Assembly (NCBI GenBank): GCA_030600505.1
Contig: JAUVLY010000035.1
Coordinates: 1-7,859 of the forward strand
DNA: 7,859 nt
Direction: 5' to 3'
Source: Candidatus Falkowiibacteriota bacterium
GTDB taxonomy: Bacteria; Patescibacteriota; Patescibacteriia; Patescibacteriales; UBA12075
In this document: positions 1 through 4,572 of the stretch, piece after piece
How positions within the stretch are numbered: the first letter of the stretch is position 1
How the letters are laid out: every line of letters begins with the position of its first letter
Translations under genes and position numbers: made by a program
The notes under the pieces: generated by a model
Databases searched by the model: none
What the model saw: only the letters and a program-made list of their open reading frames with translations
Told to the model about the DNA's origin: nothing

Positions 1-48
1 TGCATGGCATGCAAGAGGTCACCGGTTCGAGTCCGGTACGGTCCACCA
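1..48 (+). tRNA. tRNA-Ala (anticodon GGC), 3' part
   Basis: This is the 3' half of a tRNA; the 5' half lies before the window. The anticodon stem-loop reads TGC-ATGGCAT-GCAAG, placing GGC as the anticodon at 6-8. It is followed by the variable loop AGGTC, a T arm with ACCGG/CCGGT pairing around TTCGAGT, the acceptor strand ACGGTCC, discriminator A and an encoded CCA (46-48). The T at acceptor position 70 fits the G3:U70 pair that alanyl-tRNA synthetase recognises, though G3 itself is not visible. Confidence 0.92.
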
Positions 49-52
49 CTTC

Positions 53-87
53 GTCCCGAATCTTCGGGACTTCGCGGTGCACGCACC
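53..87 (+). other. Two small hairpins after the tRNA
   Basis: An 8-bp perfect inverted repeat (53-60 with 63-70, core TCCCGA/TCGGGA) is followed by GGTGC/GCACC (76-80 with 83-87). Neither is followed by a T run, so a classical intrinsic terminator is unlikely. They may be 3' processing or stability structures for the tRNA transcript, or a degenerate GC-rich palindromic repeat similar in character to the one at 3794-3821. The function is inferred only from position. Confidence 0.4.
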
Positions 88-152
88 ACTTAGTAGATTT
101 TTACAACTTATAAATTAATAGGAATACAGGAATAAAATCCAAAAAGAATAAA

Positions 153-560
153 ATGAGTAAAATATTTATTGCATTTCAATATAGAGGAGAAAATGAGGAA
201 AAAGTAGAAAATTGGCTTAATATTATTAAAGATGAGTTGATAAGAAGGAAAAAGGATTATTTTTGTAGTTTTTGGCATGAAAATGAATTTCAGAGAAAAG
301 GCTATACTGCTGAACAAATGTACAATTTTTGCTTAAATGAGTTAAAGAAATGCAAAACAGTAGTATTTTTAATAAGATCAGAAAAAGATAGCCAGGGAAT
401 GAAAATTGAGCTTAAACATGCACTAAATAATTCTAAGAAAATAATAGTTATAATTAAGAAAGATTTAGAATTTGAAGAATATCGAAAAAATGCCGATTAT
501 TTGTTAGAAATTAAGGATATTAGTGAATTAAAAGACAAAATAAGAGAAATAGAAGTTTAG
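153..560 (+). CDS. Nucleoside 2-deoxyribosyltransferase-like small protein
   Basis: A 135-residue soluble protein with an alpha/beta pattern. It opens with a hydrophobic strand, KIFIAFQYRGE (residues 3-13), has a middle strand TVVFLIRS (69-76), and then S-x-G-M-x-x-E (S80, G82, M83, E86) followed by a helix and the strand KKIIVII. In the nucleoside 2-deoxyribosyltransferase superfamily, the S-x-G-x-x-x-E segment carries the catalytic glutamate, so E86 is the candidate nucleophile. The usual aspartate just before the middle strand is replaced by CK, so the exact activity (base exchange, nucleotide hydrolysis, or a TIR-like NAD-related role) is open. No Shine-Dalgarno sequence is visible. The gene is much more AT-rich than trxB or rnhB and sits next to a tRNA end, which hints at acquisition by transfer. 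It is certainly plausible as a real gene; the family assignment is moderate. Confidence 0.72.
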   Translation: MSKIFIAFQYRGENEEKVENWLNIIKDELIRRKKDYFCSFWHENEFQRKGYTAEQMYNFCLNELKKCKTVVFLIRSEKDSQGMKIELKHALNNSKKIIVIIKKDLEFEEYRKNADYLLEIKDISELKDKIREIEV

Positions 561-570
561 TATACAGTTT

Positions 571-668
571 TGTGGACTTTGAGTATTTTAAGGTGTTAAT
601 AAAGTCCACAGTACTGTTGACTAAAGTCTATTTAATTGCTAATATTAGCAAAATAGTCCATAGTGGAC
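571..668 (+). promoter_or_regulatory. Cluster of inverted GTGGAC motifs and a 16-bp palindrome
   Basis: TGTGGACTTT (571-580) and its exact reverse complement AAAGTCCACA (601-610) are separated by 20 bases. A perfect 16-bp palindrome, TTGCTAATATTAGCAA, lies at 636-651. A further pair GTCCA-TAG-TGGAC lies at 656-668. The arrangement sits between the AT-rich gene and trxB and looks like a set of protein binding sites or a structured RNA region. No factor can be named. No T run follows, so it is not an obvious terminator. Confidence 0.35.
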
Positions 669-684
669 AAATAGGGGAAAAGTG

Positions 685-712
685 ATTAATTTTTAATTAT
701 TAATTTTTAATT
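685..712 (+). repeat. AT-only heptanucleotide repeat before trxB
   Basis: Four consecutive 7-base units alternate ATTAATT and TTTAATT, ending two bases before the trxB start codon. The same stretch can be read as two copies of a 14-base unit. It takes the place where a Shine-Dalgarno sequence would be. The promoter for trxB may lie within or just before it, but no good -10/-35 pair stands out. Confidence 0.75.
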
Positions 713-714
713 AT

Positions 715-1662
715 ATGTTAGATACAATAATTATCGGTTCAGGGCCGGCTGGGATTACAGCCGGGATTTATGCGGTTAGGCGGGAAATGAAAGCTTTAGT
801 AATTGGTAAAGAGCCGGGCGGGCAAGTGGTTTGGGCCAGTGAAGTAGAGAATTATCCTGGTTTTAACAAAATAAGTAGTTTTGACCTGATTACTAAATGG
901 AATGAACATGCTAAAGGCCTGGGAGTTGAATTTAGAACCGAAGAAGTACAAAAAATAGAAAAAAGTGAAAACGGTTTTATTCTTTACGGCCAAAAAGAGA
1001 AACATGAAACCAAAACCGTTATTATTGCCATGGGTTTAGTGCCGCGGCGTTTAGCTATTCCGGGCGAGGAGGAATTAACCGGCAAGGGAATTTCCTATTG
1101 CGCTAATTGTGATTCGCCTTTTTACCGTGACAAAGTCGTGGCTGTAGTCGGCGGCGGCAACGCGGCCCTGGATGCGGCTGAGATTCTCTCCAAGATTGCC
1201 AAGCAGGTTTATTTGATCCACCGGCGCGATGAGTTTCGCGGCTTTGAAGCTTTGGTAGAAGAAGTTAAATCAAAAAAGAATATTGAATTAGTATTAAACT
1301 CAGAACCCAAAGAGATAATTGGTAAGGAGCGGGTTACGGCCATAAAGGTATTAAACAAAGCCAAGGAAGAGAAAGAGATAATTGTAGATGGAATTTTTAT
1401 TGAGGTCGGCCGGATCGCTCATACTGATTTGGTGGCTGACCTGGTTGAACGTACCAAGCAGGGGCAAATAATGGTTGATGATAAATGCCGTACCAAAACC
1501 CCAGGCTTATTCGCGGCCGGTGATGTCACCACCACACCGTTCAAGCAGATTACGGTAGCCATGGGGCAGGGGACAATCGCCGCACTTTCGGCTTATGAGT
1601 TTATTCAGCTTAAATTGGGTAATGATATTGGACCGATTTTAGATCGAAGTGTGAAGAAATAG
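715..1662 (+). CDS. trxB: Thioredoxin reductase (NADPH)
   Basis: This 315-residue cytosolic flavoenzyme passes electrons from NADPH through FAD and a redox disulfide to thioredoxin. The FAD-binding motif GSGPAG is at residues 8-13. The active-site pair is C129-A-N-C132 followed by D133 (CATCD in many relatives). The nucleotide-binding GGGNAAL (146-152) and HRRDEFR (169-175) match the pattern that binds the NADPH 2'-phosphate, which argues against an NADH- or ferredoxin-linked variant. The C-terminal FAD motif FAAGDV-TTTPFKQ (266-277) is intact, and length is normal for the low-molecular-weight class. The start is fixed by the closeness of the FAD motif to the N-terminus; no Shine-Dalgarno sequence is present. 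No thioredoxin gene is adjacent; the only thioredoxin-fold protein seen is the secreted fusion at 6396-7646, which TrxB could not reach directly. Confidence 0.96.
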   Translation: MLDTIIIGSGPAGITAGIYAVRREMKALVIGKEPGGQVVWASEVENYPGFNKISSFDLITKWNEHAKGLGVEFRTEEVQKIEKSENGFILYGQKEKHETKTVIIAMGLVPRRLAIPGEEELTGKGISYCANCDSPFYRDKVVAVVGGGNAALDAAEILSKIAKQVYLIHRRDEFRGFEALVEEVKSKKNIELVLNSEPKEIIGKERVTAIKVLNKAKEEKEIIVDGIFIEVGRIAHTDLVADLVERTKQGQIMVDDKCRTKTPGLFAAGDVTTTPFKQITVAMGQGTIAALSAYEFIQLKLGNDIGPILDRSVKK

Positions 1663-1695
1663 AAAATAGAAACCAGAAAATAGAAAACAGAAAGC
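1661..1695 (+). repeat. Heptanucleotide repeat agaaaNN x5 at the trxB stop
   Basis: Five tandem 7-base units (AGAAAAT, AGAAACC, AGAAAAT, AGAAAAC, AGAAAGC) begin inside the trxB TAG stop codon and run into the terminator stem. Two of the junctions recreate TAG, giving extra stops in other frames. Confidence 0.75.
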
Positions 1696-1717
1696 TTGCC
1701 TAGTGGTGGGCTTTTTT
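1692..1717 (+). terminator. Rho-independent terminator of trxB
   Basis: AAGCTTGCC (1692-1700) pairs with GGTGGGCTT (1705-1713) through nine pairs, three of them G-U or U-G, around a TAGT loop. The right arm runs straight into a tract of six T (1712-1717). It lies 30 bases after the trxB stop, so trxB is probably transcribed apart from rnhB. Confidence 0.75.
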
Positions 1718-1786
1718 AAAGATTAATTGATTTTATTATTTATTATTTTTTTACTTTTCTTATTTATCATATTTATCTTATTTGTA

Positions 1787-1801
1787 TGTTACAATTAAGG
1801 C
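1787..1801 (+). promoter_or_regulatory. Extended -10 promoter of rnhB
   Basis: TACAAT (1790-1795) is preceded by TG at 1787-1788, forming an extended -10 (TG-N-TACAAT). No good -35 is seen, as is usual for extended -10 promoters. Only six bases separate the box from the ATG at 1802, so the predicted transcription start falls on or next to the start codon and the mRNA would be leaderless. Confidence 0.6.
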
Positions 1802-2332
1802 ATGCTAAATATAGAATATGAATTAAGTTTGTTGGATAGCGGCTACGCTTGTTTAGGAGCGATCGACGAGGCCGGGCGCGGGCCTTTGGCCGGGCCGGTA
1901 GTGGCGGCTTGCGTGGTGATTGACTCGGATTTTAAACTAGTAAAAGAGCTTGAAGATGTTAAAGATTCAAAAAAACTTAGTGAAAAAAAACGGGAAGCAC
2001 TTTTTGATTTTATTAATTCTGAATTTAGCGGGGTAGGCATTGGAATTTGCGGCCACCAGACCGTGGACCGGATAAACATCTTGCAGGCTAGTTTTTTGGC
2101 CATGAAAAAGGCGATTGGTGCGCTAAAGAGAAAGCCGGAGATGATTATTCTGGATGGAAAATTTCCGATTCCCAATTTAAGCCTAAAACAAGAGCCGATA
2201 ATAAAAGGCGACGCGCGAATATTTTCAATTGCCGCCGCCTCAATCATTGCCAAAGTTACGCGAGATCGGCTAATGCGCAAATATCACACTCAGCACCCAC
2301 TTTACGGCTTTGACCAGCACAAAGGTTACTGA
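1802..2332 (+). CDS. rnhB: Ribonuclease HII, ended early by an in-frame TGA
   Basis: RNase HII cuts RNA in RNA-DNA hybrids and starts removal of ribonucleotides misplaced in DNA. The catalytic carboxylates are all present: D22 and E23 in DEAGRGPLAGP, D118 in ILDG and D137 in KGD; the ASIIAKVTRD helix (146-155) is also intact. The frame stops after HKGY (residue 176). The family normally continues Gly-Thr-x-x-His to about 200 residues. Here the glycine position is TGA, and the expected tail is intact after it (2333-2419). Y176 is the family's conserved tyrosine that contacts the RNA-DNA junction, so the truncated product would end exactly at this residue and lose its C-terminal helix. It may be a nonsense mutation, a read-through or recoded TGA, or a sequence error. 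The core identity is very secure; whether the gene works is not. Confidence 0.93.
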   Translation: MLNIEYELSLLDSGYACLGAIDEAGRGPLAGPVVAACVVIDSDFKLVKELEDVKDSKKLSEKKREALFDFINSEFSGVGIGICGHQTVDRINILQASFLAMKKAIGALKRKPEMIILDGKFPIPNLSLKQEPIIKGDARIFSIAAASIIAKVTRDRLMRKYHTQHPLYGFDQHKGY

Positions 2333-2419
2333 ACCAAGCAGCACATGGAAAGCCTAAGGAAACACGGACCCTGCGCGATTCATCGTCAAAGTTTTGCGCC
2401 AGTAGCACGCTGCTCATAA
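2333..2419 (+). pseudogene. rnhB: RNase HII C-terminal tail beyond the TGA
   Basis: In the same frame as rnhB, the 28 codons after the TGA encode TKQHMESLRKHGP followed by CAIHRQSFAPV, the standard end of RNase HII (the HRxSFxPV signature), then a TAA at 2417-2419. Counting the TGA as one residue gives 205 residues, the normal family length. The tail shows no other lesion, so the TGA is either very recent, an error, or decoded. Confidence 0.85.
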
Positions 2420-2440
2420 CTCATAACTCATAACTCATAA
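2413..2440 (+). repeat. Heptanucleotide repeat CTCATAA x4
   Basis: Four exact tandem copies of CTCATAA. The first contains the TAA that would end full-length rnhB. Because 7 is not a multiple of 3, successive copies place TAA in all three forward frames. Confidence 0.9.
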
Positions 2441-2454
2441 CCTATAGCACCATG

Positions 2455-2483
2455 TTGCGTGTAGTGAGTATTTTCAGTATAAT
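2455..2483 (+). promoter_or_regulatory. Candidate promoter TTGCGT-N17-TATAAT
   Basis: A perfect -10 box TATAAT (2478-2483) lies 17 bases after TTGCGT (2455-2460), a half-matching -35. The next gene begins 168 bases later, so the transcript would have a long leader or be a small RNA. AT-rich DNA makes chance TATAAT likely. Confidence 0.35.
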
Positions 2484-2532
2484 TAAAAGAGGTTTAATAC
2501 TTGATTTTACAATATTAACTGGATTGTAGATG

Positions 2533-2579
2533 AATCAGCGTTAAATCCGCGTAGGTATCCGCGTAAAATCAGCGTTAAA
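2533..2579 (+). repeat. Mirrored intergenic repeat (AATCAGCGTTAAA / ATCCGCGTA)
   Basis: AATCAGCGTTAAA occurs at 2533-2545 and again at 2567-2579, enclosing two copies of ATCCGCGTA (2545-2553 and 2557-2565), in the order a-b-b-a but all in direct orientation. It is non-coding and lies upstream of the methyltransferase. Nothing else definite is seen in 2441-2651 apart from the TATAAT at 2478. Confidence 0.7.
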
Positions 2580-2651
2580 AAGGTTTAAAAAGAATTGGAT
2601 ATTATTTTTTAGTTAAAAGCTTTAAATATCATTTTATTTATTAATTATTAT

Positions 2652-3206
2652 ATGGTGAAAATAACCGGGGGGAATGCTCTCTTGGATGTAAACGTAATAC
2701 TAACCAAGGCTGGCCTTAAGGAAGGGATGGTGGTGGCGGATTTGGGCTGTGGCGGTACCGGCCATTTTGTTTATCCGGCAAGCGATATGGTGGGTAAAGC
2801 TGGCCGGGTTTATGCCGTTGATATTATGCGCACAGTACTGGAAACAATCAATAAGCGCAAAAAACAAGAGGCAATTGATAACATAGAAACCGTTTGGAGC
2901 AATCTAGAGATATTTAATGCTACCCAGGTTGAGTCAGGCAGTGTTGATATTGCTTTGCTTATTAATACTTTGTATCAATCCCACAAGCGGGTGGAGATAA
3001 TGCGTGAAACCATAAGGATGATGAAAAAGGATAGTCTTTTAATAATAGTTGAATGGAAAAACGTTAATTTACCCTTTGGTCCGCCGGTTGATGAACGGGT
3101 AAATTGCAATCAACTTAAAAGTGGTGCTCCCAAGCTGGGACTTGAGTTTAAGGAAGAGTTTTTTGTCGGCCAGTATCATTACGGCTTGATTTTTCAGAAG
3201 ATATAG
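2652..3206 (+). CDS. Class I SAM-dependent methyltransferase (UbiE-like)
   Basis: A 184-residue cytosolic protein with the Rossmann methyltransferase core. Motif I is VADLGCGGTGHF (28-39), the acidic end of strand 2 that holds the SAM ribose is VYAVDI (53-58), and the motif near strand 4 is VDIALLINTLYQ (98-109). A late WKNVNLPFGPP (135-145) and the ending HYGLIFQKI (176-184) resemble small UbiE/arsenite-type methyltransferases common in Patescibacteria and some archaea; that likeness is from memory. The substrate is unknown. A second start (GTG) follows the ATG directly, and no Shine-Dalgarno sequence is visible. The stop TAG lies three bases before the 132-bp repeat element at 3209, and no neighbour suggests a pathway. 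Confidence 0.85.
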   Translation: MVKITGGNALLDVNVILTKAGLKEGMVVADLGCGGTGHFVYPASDMVGKAGRVYAVDIMRTVLETINKRKKQEAIDNIETVWSNLEIFNATQVESGSVDIALLINTLYQSHKRVEIMRETIRMMKKDSLLIIVEWKNVNLPFGPPVDERVNCNQLKSGAPKLGLEFKEEFFVGQYHYGLIFQKI

Positions 3207-3208
3207 TA

Positions 3209-3340
3209 TATCCTACAAATCAACAAATATTATTCACGAATACAACAAATACACCTGATATTATTTAACCATATTATCGTGGTTTATTTATAAAAGTCTA
3301 TTTGTTTTATTTGTTGTTAGATTTGTTGATTTGTGGGATT
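3209..3340 (+). repeat. 132-bp terminal-inverted-repeat element, copy A
   Basis: The ends are 20-bp inverted repeats of the form AATCCCACAAATCAACAAAT (two differences at the left end here) and ATTTGTTGATTTGTGGGATT. The same 132-bp element occurs reversed at 6202-6333. Aligned without gaps I count 23 differences, and the last 42 bases (3299-3340) are identical to the reverse complement of 6202-6243. It codes for nothing and is MITE-like, filling nearly the whole gap between the methyltransferase and the membrane protein. Confidence 0.85.
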
Positions 3341-3360
3341 TAAATTAAACAATAAGTAGT

Positions 3361-3750
3361 ATGGAAACATTACTGGTTCTAAATTTTTGGTTTAATATGC
3401 GGCCGGGCGCTCTTGGCGTAGGTGCTTTTCGGGCAATTCTTGTTTTTGTTGTCATTTTAGTAGCCTTAACGCTGGCTTTTTATTTTTTAAAAAAACAAAA
3501 TAGATTTGGTTTTTACAAAAGAATACTGAACCGTTTGAACAATTTATGTTTGGCCAATATGATAATTGGCCTGTTTTTAATCTTTTTTGTTTATGAGCAA
3601 TTACCGTTCTTGTCAATGCGGATTTGGCTTTTGCTTTGGCTGTTAGGCATCTTGGTTTGGTTGGGTTTTATTATAAATAGTATGCTAAAAATTCCCAAAC
3701 TTAAAAAGAATCAGACTAAAGAAAAAAATTATCAGAAATACATTCCATAA
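3361..3750 (+). CDS. Conserved small membrane protein, three helices
   Basis: A 129-residue integral membrane protein of unknown function. Predicted helices are about 23-43 (AILVFVVILVALTLAFYFL), 62-79 and 86-108. Between helices 2 and 3 lies FFVYEQLPFLSMRIW, and the basic C-terminus ends in KYIP. This NFWFNMRPG start, F-x-YE-x-x-PFLS-x-R-x-W centre and KYxP end match a hypothetical family I associate with Patescibacteria (from memory, not searched). M13 is a possible alternative start, but the upstream NFWFN also looks conserved. There is no Shine-Dalgarno sequence. A weak TTGATT (3326-3331, inside the repeat element) lies 16 bases before AACAAT (3348-3353), which could be its promoter. Confidence 0.8.
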   Translation: METLLVLNFWFNMRPGALGVGAFRAILVFVVILVALTLAFYFLKKQNRFGFYKRILNRLNNLCLANMIIGLFLIFFVYEQLPFLSMRIWLLLWLLGILVWLGFIINSMLKIPKLKKNQTKEKNYQKYIP

Positions 3751-3768
3751 CGTTATTTTTACTGGCGC

Positions 3769-3792
3769 AAAAAGCCCCACTACAAATGGGGC
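3769..3792 (-). terminator. Terminator-like hairpin read from the minus strand
   Basis: GCCCCA (3774-3779) pairs with TGGGGC (3787-3792) around a 7-base loop, and five A precede it on the plus strand, giving a U tract for minus-strand transcripts. No minus-strand gene is seen nearby. On the plus strand it may still act as a 3'-end hairpin for the membrane-protein mRNA. Confidence 0.35.
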
Positions 3793-3793
3793 A

Positions 3794-3821
3794 CCCGCCT
3801 ACGCTAAAGCTTCGGACGGGC
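3794..3821 (+). repeat. GC-rich imperfect palindrome
   Basis: CCCGCC at 3794-3799 and CGGGC at 3817-3821 flank TACGCTAAAGCTTCGGA. The outer CCCG/CGGG pair and an inner GC-TAAA-GC can fold, with mismatches between. The GC-rich sequence stands out against its AT-rich surroundings and looks like a dispersed palindromic repeat unit; no second exact copy is in this window. Confidence 0.4.
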
Positions 3822-3852
3822 AAGCATGCGAATTTATTTATAAATATTAGCT

Positions 3853-3886
3853 AAAACAAGACCTTTCTTAAGGTCTTGTTTTTGTT
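3853..3886 (+). terminator. Strong rho-independent terminator before yraN
   Basis: AAAACAAGACCTT (3853-3865) and AAGGTCTTGTTTT (3870-3882) form a perfect 13-bp stem with a TCTT loop, continuing into T-rich DNA. The matching A run on the left would make it work in both directions. It isolates yraN from the upstream membrane protein. Confidence 0.85.
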
Positions 3887-3891
3887 TAAAT

Positions 3892-3904
3892 TACAATAGG
3901 TTTT
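3892..3904 (+). promoter_or_regulatory. -10 box directly before yraN
   Basis: TACAAT (3892-3897) ends seven bases before the ATG at 3905, so transcription should start at or beside the start codon, giving a leaderless mRNA. It comes straight after the terminator, so yraN needs its own promoter. No convincing -35 is seen. Confidence 0.5.
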
Positions 3905-4264
3905 ATGTATCATCAACAAAAAATTGGTAATTTTGGTGAAAAATTAGCGAAAAATTATCTGATAAAAAATGGATATAAAATTTTTGCCCTGAATAAACAA
4001 ATTAGCCACAAAGAAATAGATATTATTGCTAATATTAAGGATTTTATTGTATTTGTAGAAGTAAAGACCCGTTTAAGCACTAATCCTTATTTGGCTGAAG
4101 AAGCTTTATCAACCCTTAAATTACGTCGGCTTAAAAGAGCGATTAGTAGCTATATATATTGGAAAGAAATTAACGCTGATCAGGTCCGAGTTGATTTTAT
4201 CGCGATTACTGTTAATCCTTTGACAAAAATTGCTAAGATTAAACATTTTAAAGACATAGTCTAA
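3905..4264 (+). CDS. yraN: YraN family (UPF0102) endonuclease-fold protein
   Basis: A 119-residue protein with the PD-(D/E)XK nuclease fold. The signature elements are in order: GNFGEKLAKNYL (8-19), GYKIFALN (23-30), the acidic EIDII (37-41), FVEVKTR (50-56) and the late VRVDFIAI (94-101). D39, E52 and K54 form the expected metal-binding and catalytic set, with E12 as a further conserved acid. Length is typical. The biological role of the family is not settled; a DNA or RNA processing function is generally assumed. In many bacteria yraN lies next to rnhB; here the two are about 1.5 kb apart, separated by the methyltransferase, the repeat element and the membrane protein. There is no Shine-Dalgarno sequence and a probable leaderless start. 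Confidence 0.92.
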   Translation: MYHQQKIGNFGEKLAKNYLIKNGYKIFALNKQISHKEIDIIANIKDFIVFVEVKTRLSTNPYLAEEALSTLKLRRLKRAISSYIYWKEINADQVRVDFIAITVNPLTKIAKIKHFKDIV

Positions 4265-4572
4265 AGTTTTAAATTTGTTGGTTATTGTAGTTTAAGGTGA
4301 TTTTTTAGTTGATTATACCTAGATTATTCACTGTTTTGTCCACAAAAATATAAGAACTTATACCCAGAAAGTTAAGAGTTTATAAACTTGACGCTGGTGC
4401 CTCAATTCGTTAAGGTAAAGAAGCTGTTAGTTTGACAGCGTTTCATTTTCACATTTTTTATTTGCGTTGGGGGTACCATGGGGGGCGGTTTCGGATCACT
4501 CTAAGACTGCGCCCCCGCCCCGAATGCGATTATAAATAAAAATACTGTTTGAGGAGGAAGCGGTTAGCCTGT
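4265..4572 (+). other. 308-base non-coding stretch with several small structures
   Basis: No supportable gene. It holds a 12-bp palindrome AGTTTATAAACT (4377-4388), a small hairpin GCTGTT-AGTTT-GACAGC (4424-4437) followed by a T-rich run, a TTGACA hexamer (4432-4437) without a good -10 at normal spacing, the GC-rich hairpin at 4464-4528, a TATAAA (4531-4536), and GAGGAGG (4551-4557). It could include the promoter and structured leader of the Ig-like protein gene, or a small RNA. I do not recognise any known RNA family. Confidence 0.5.
4464..4528 (+). promoter_or_regulatory. GC-rich nested hairpin upstream of the Ig-like gene
   Basis: GGGGGCG (4481-4487) pairs perfectly with CGCCCCC (4510-4516). 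An outer stem pairs GCGTT and GGGG (4464-4472) with CCCC and AATGC (4518-4527), with one bulged G. In such AT-rich DNA this is a marked structure. The loop is 22 bases. It may be a structured leader, a small RNA or a repeat; no ligand or family can be named. Confidence 0.4.

Noticed and set aside
571..610. TGTGGAC/GTCCACA words (also at 4339-4345) as DnaA boxes
   Set aside because: They differ from TTATCCACA at one or two bases, there is no dnaA, dnaN or origin-like cluster nearby, and the paired layout fits inverted repeats better.
1843..2280. Long open frame on the minus strand opposite rnhB
   Set aside because: It lies entirely within a well-supported gene on the other strand, its protein has no recognisable features, and its openness follows from rnhB codon use.
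2330..2332. TGA as a selenocysteine codon in rnhB
   Set aside because: The position is glycine (or proline) in the family, not cysteine, and I see no stable hairpin directly after it.
4432..4462. TTGACA at 4432 as a full promoter of the Ig-like gene
   Set aside because: The only matching -10 (TTTATT) is 19 bases away and weak, and the hexamer is part of a small hairpin stem.
4265..4548. A known structural RNA (SRP RNA, tmRNA, RNase P) in the long gap
   Set aside because: None of the conserved cores of these RNAs is visible; the GC-rich hairpin alone is not enough.
4549..4572. TTG at 4549 as the start of the Ig-like protein
   Set aside because: It lies before the GAGGAGG sequence and would add a basic stretch ahead of a signal sequence that already starts well at ATG 4573.
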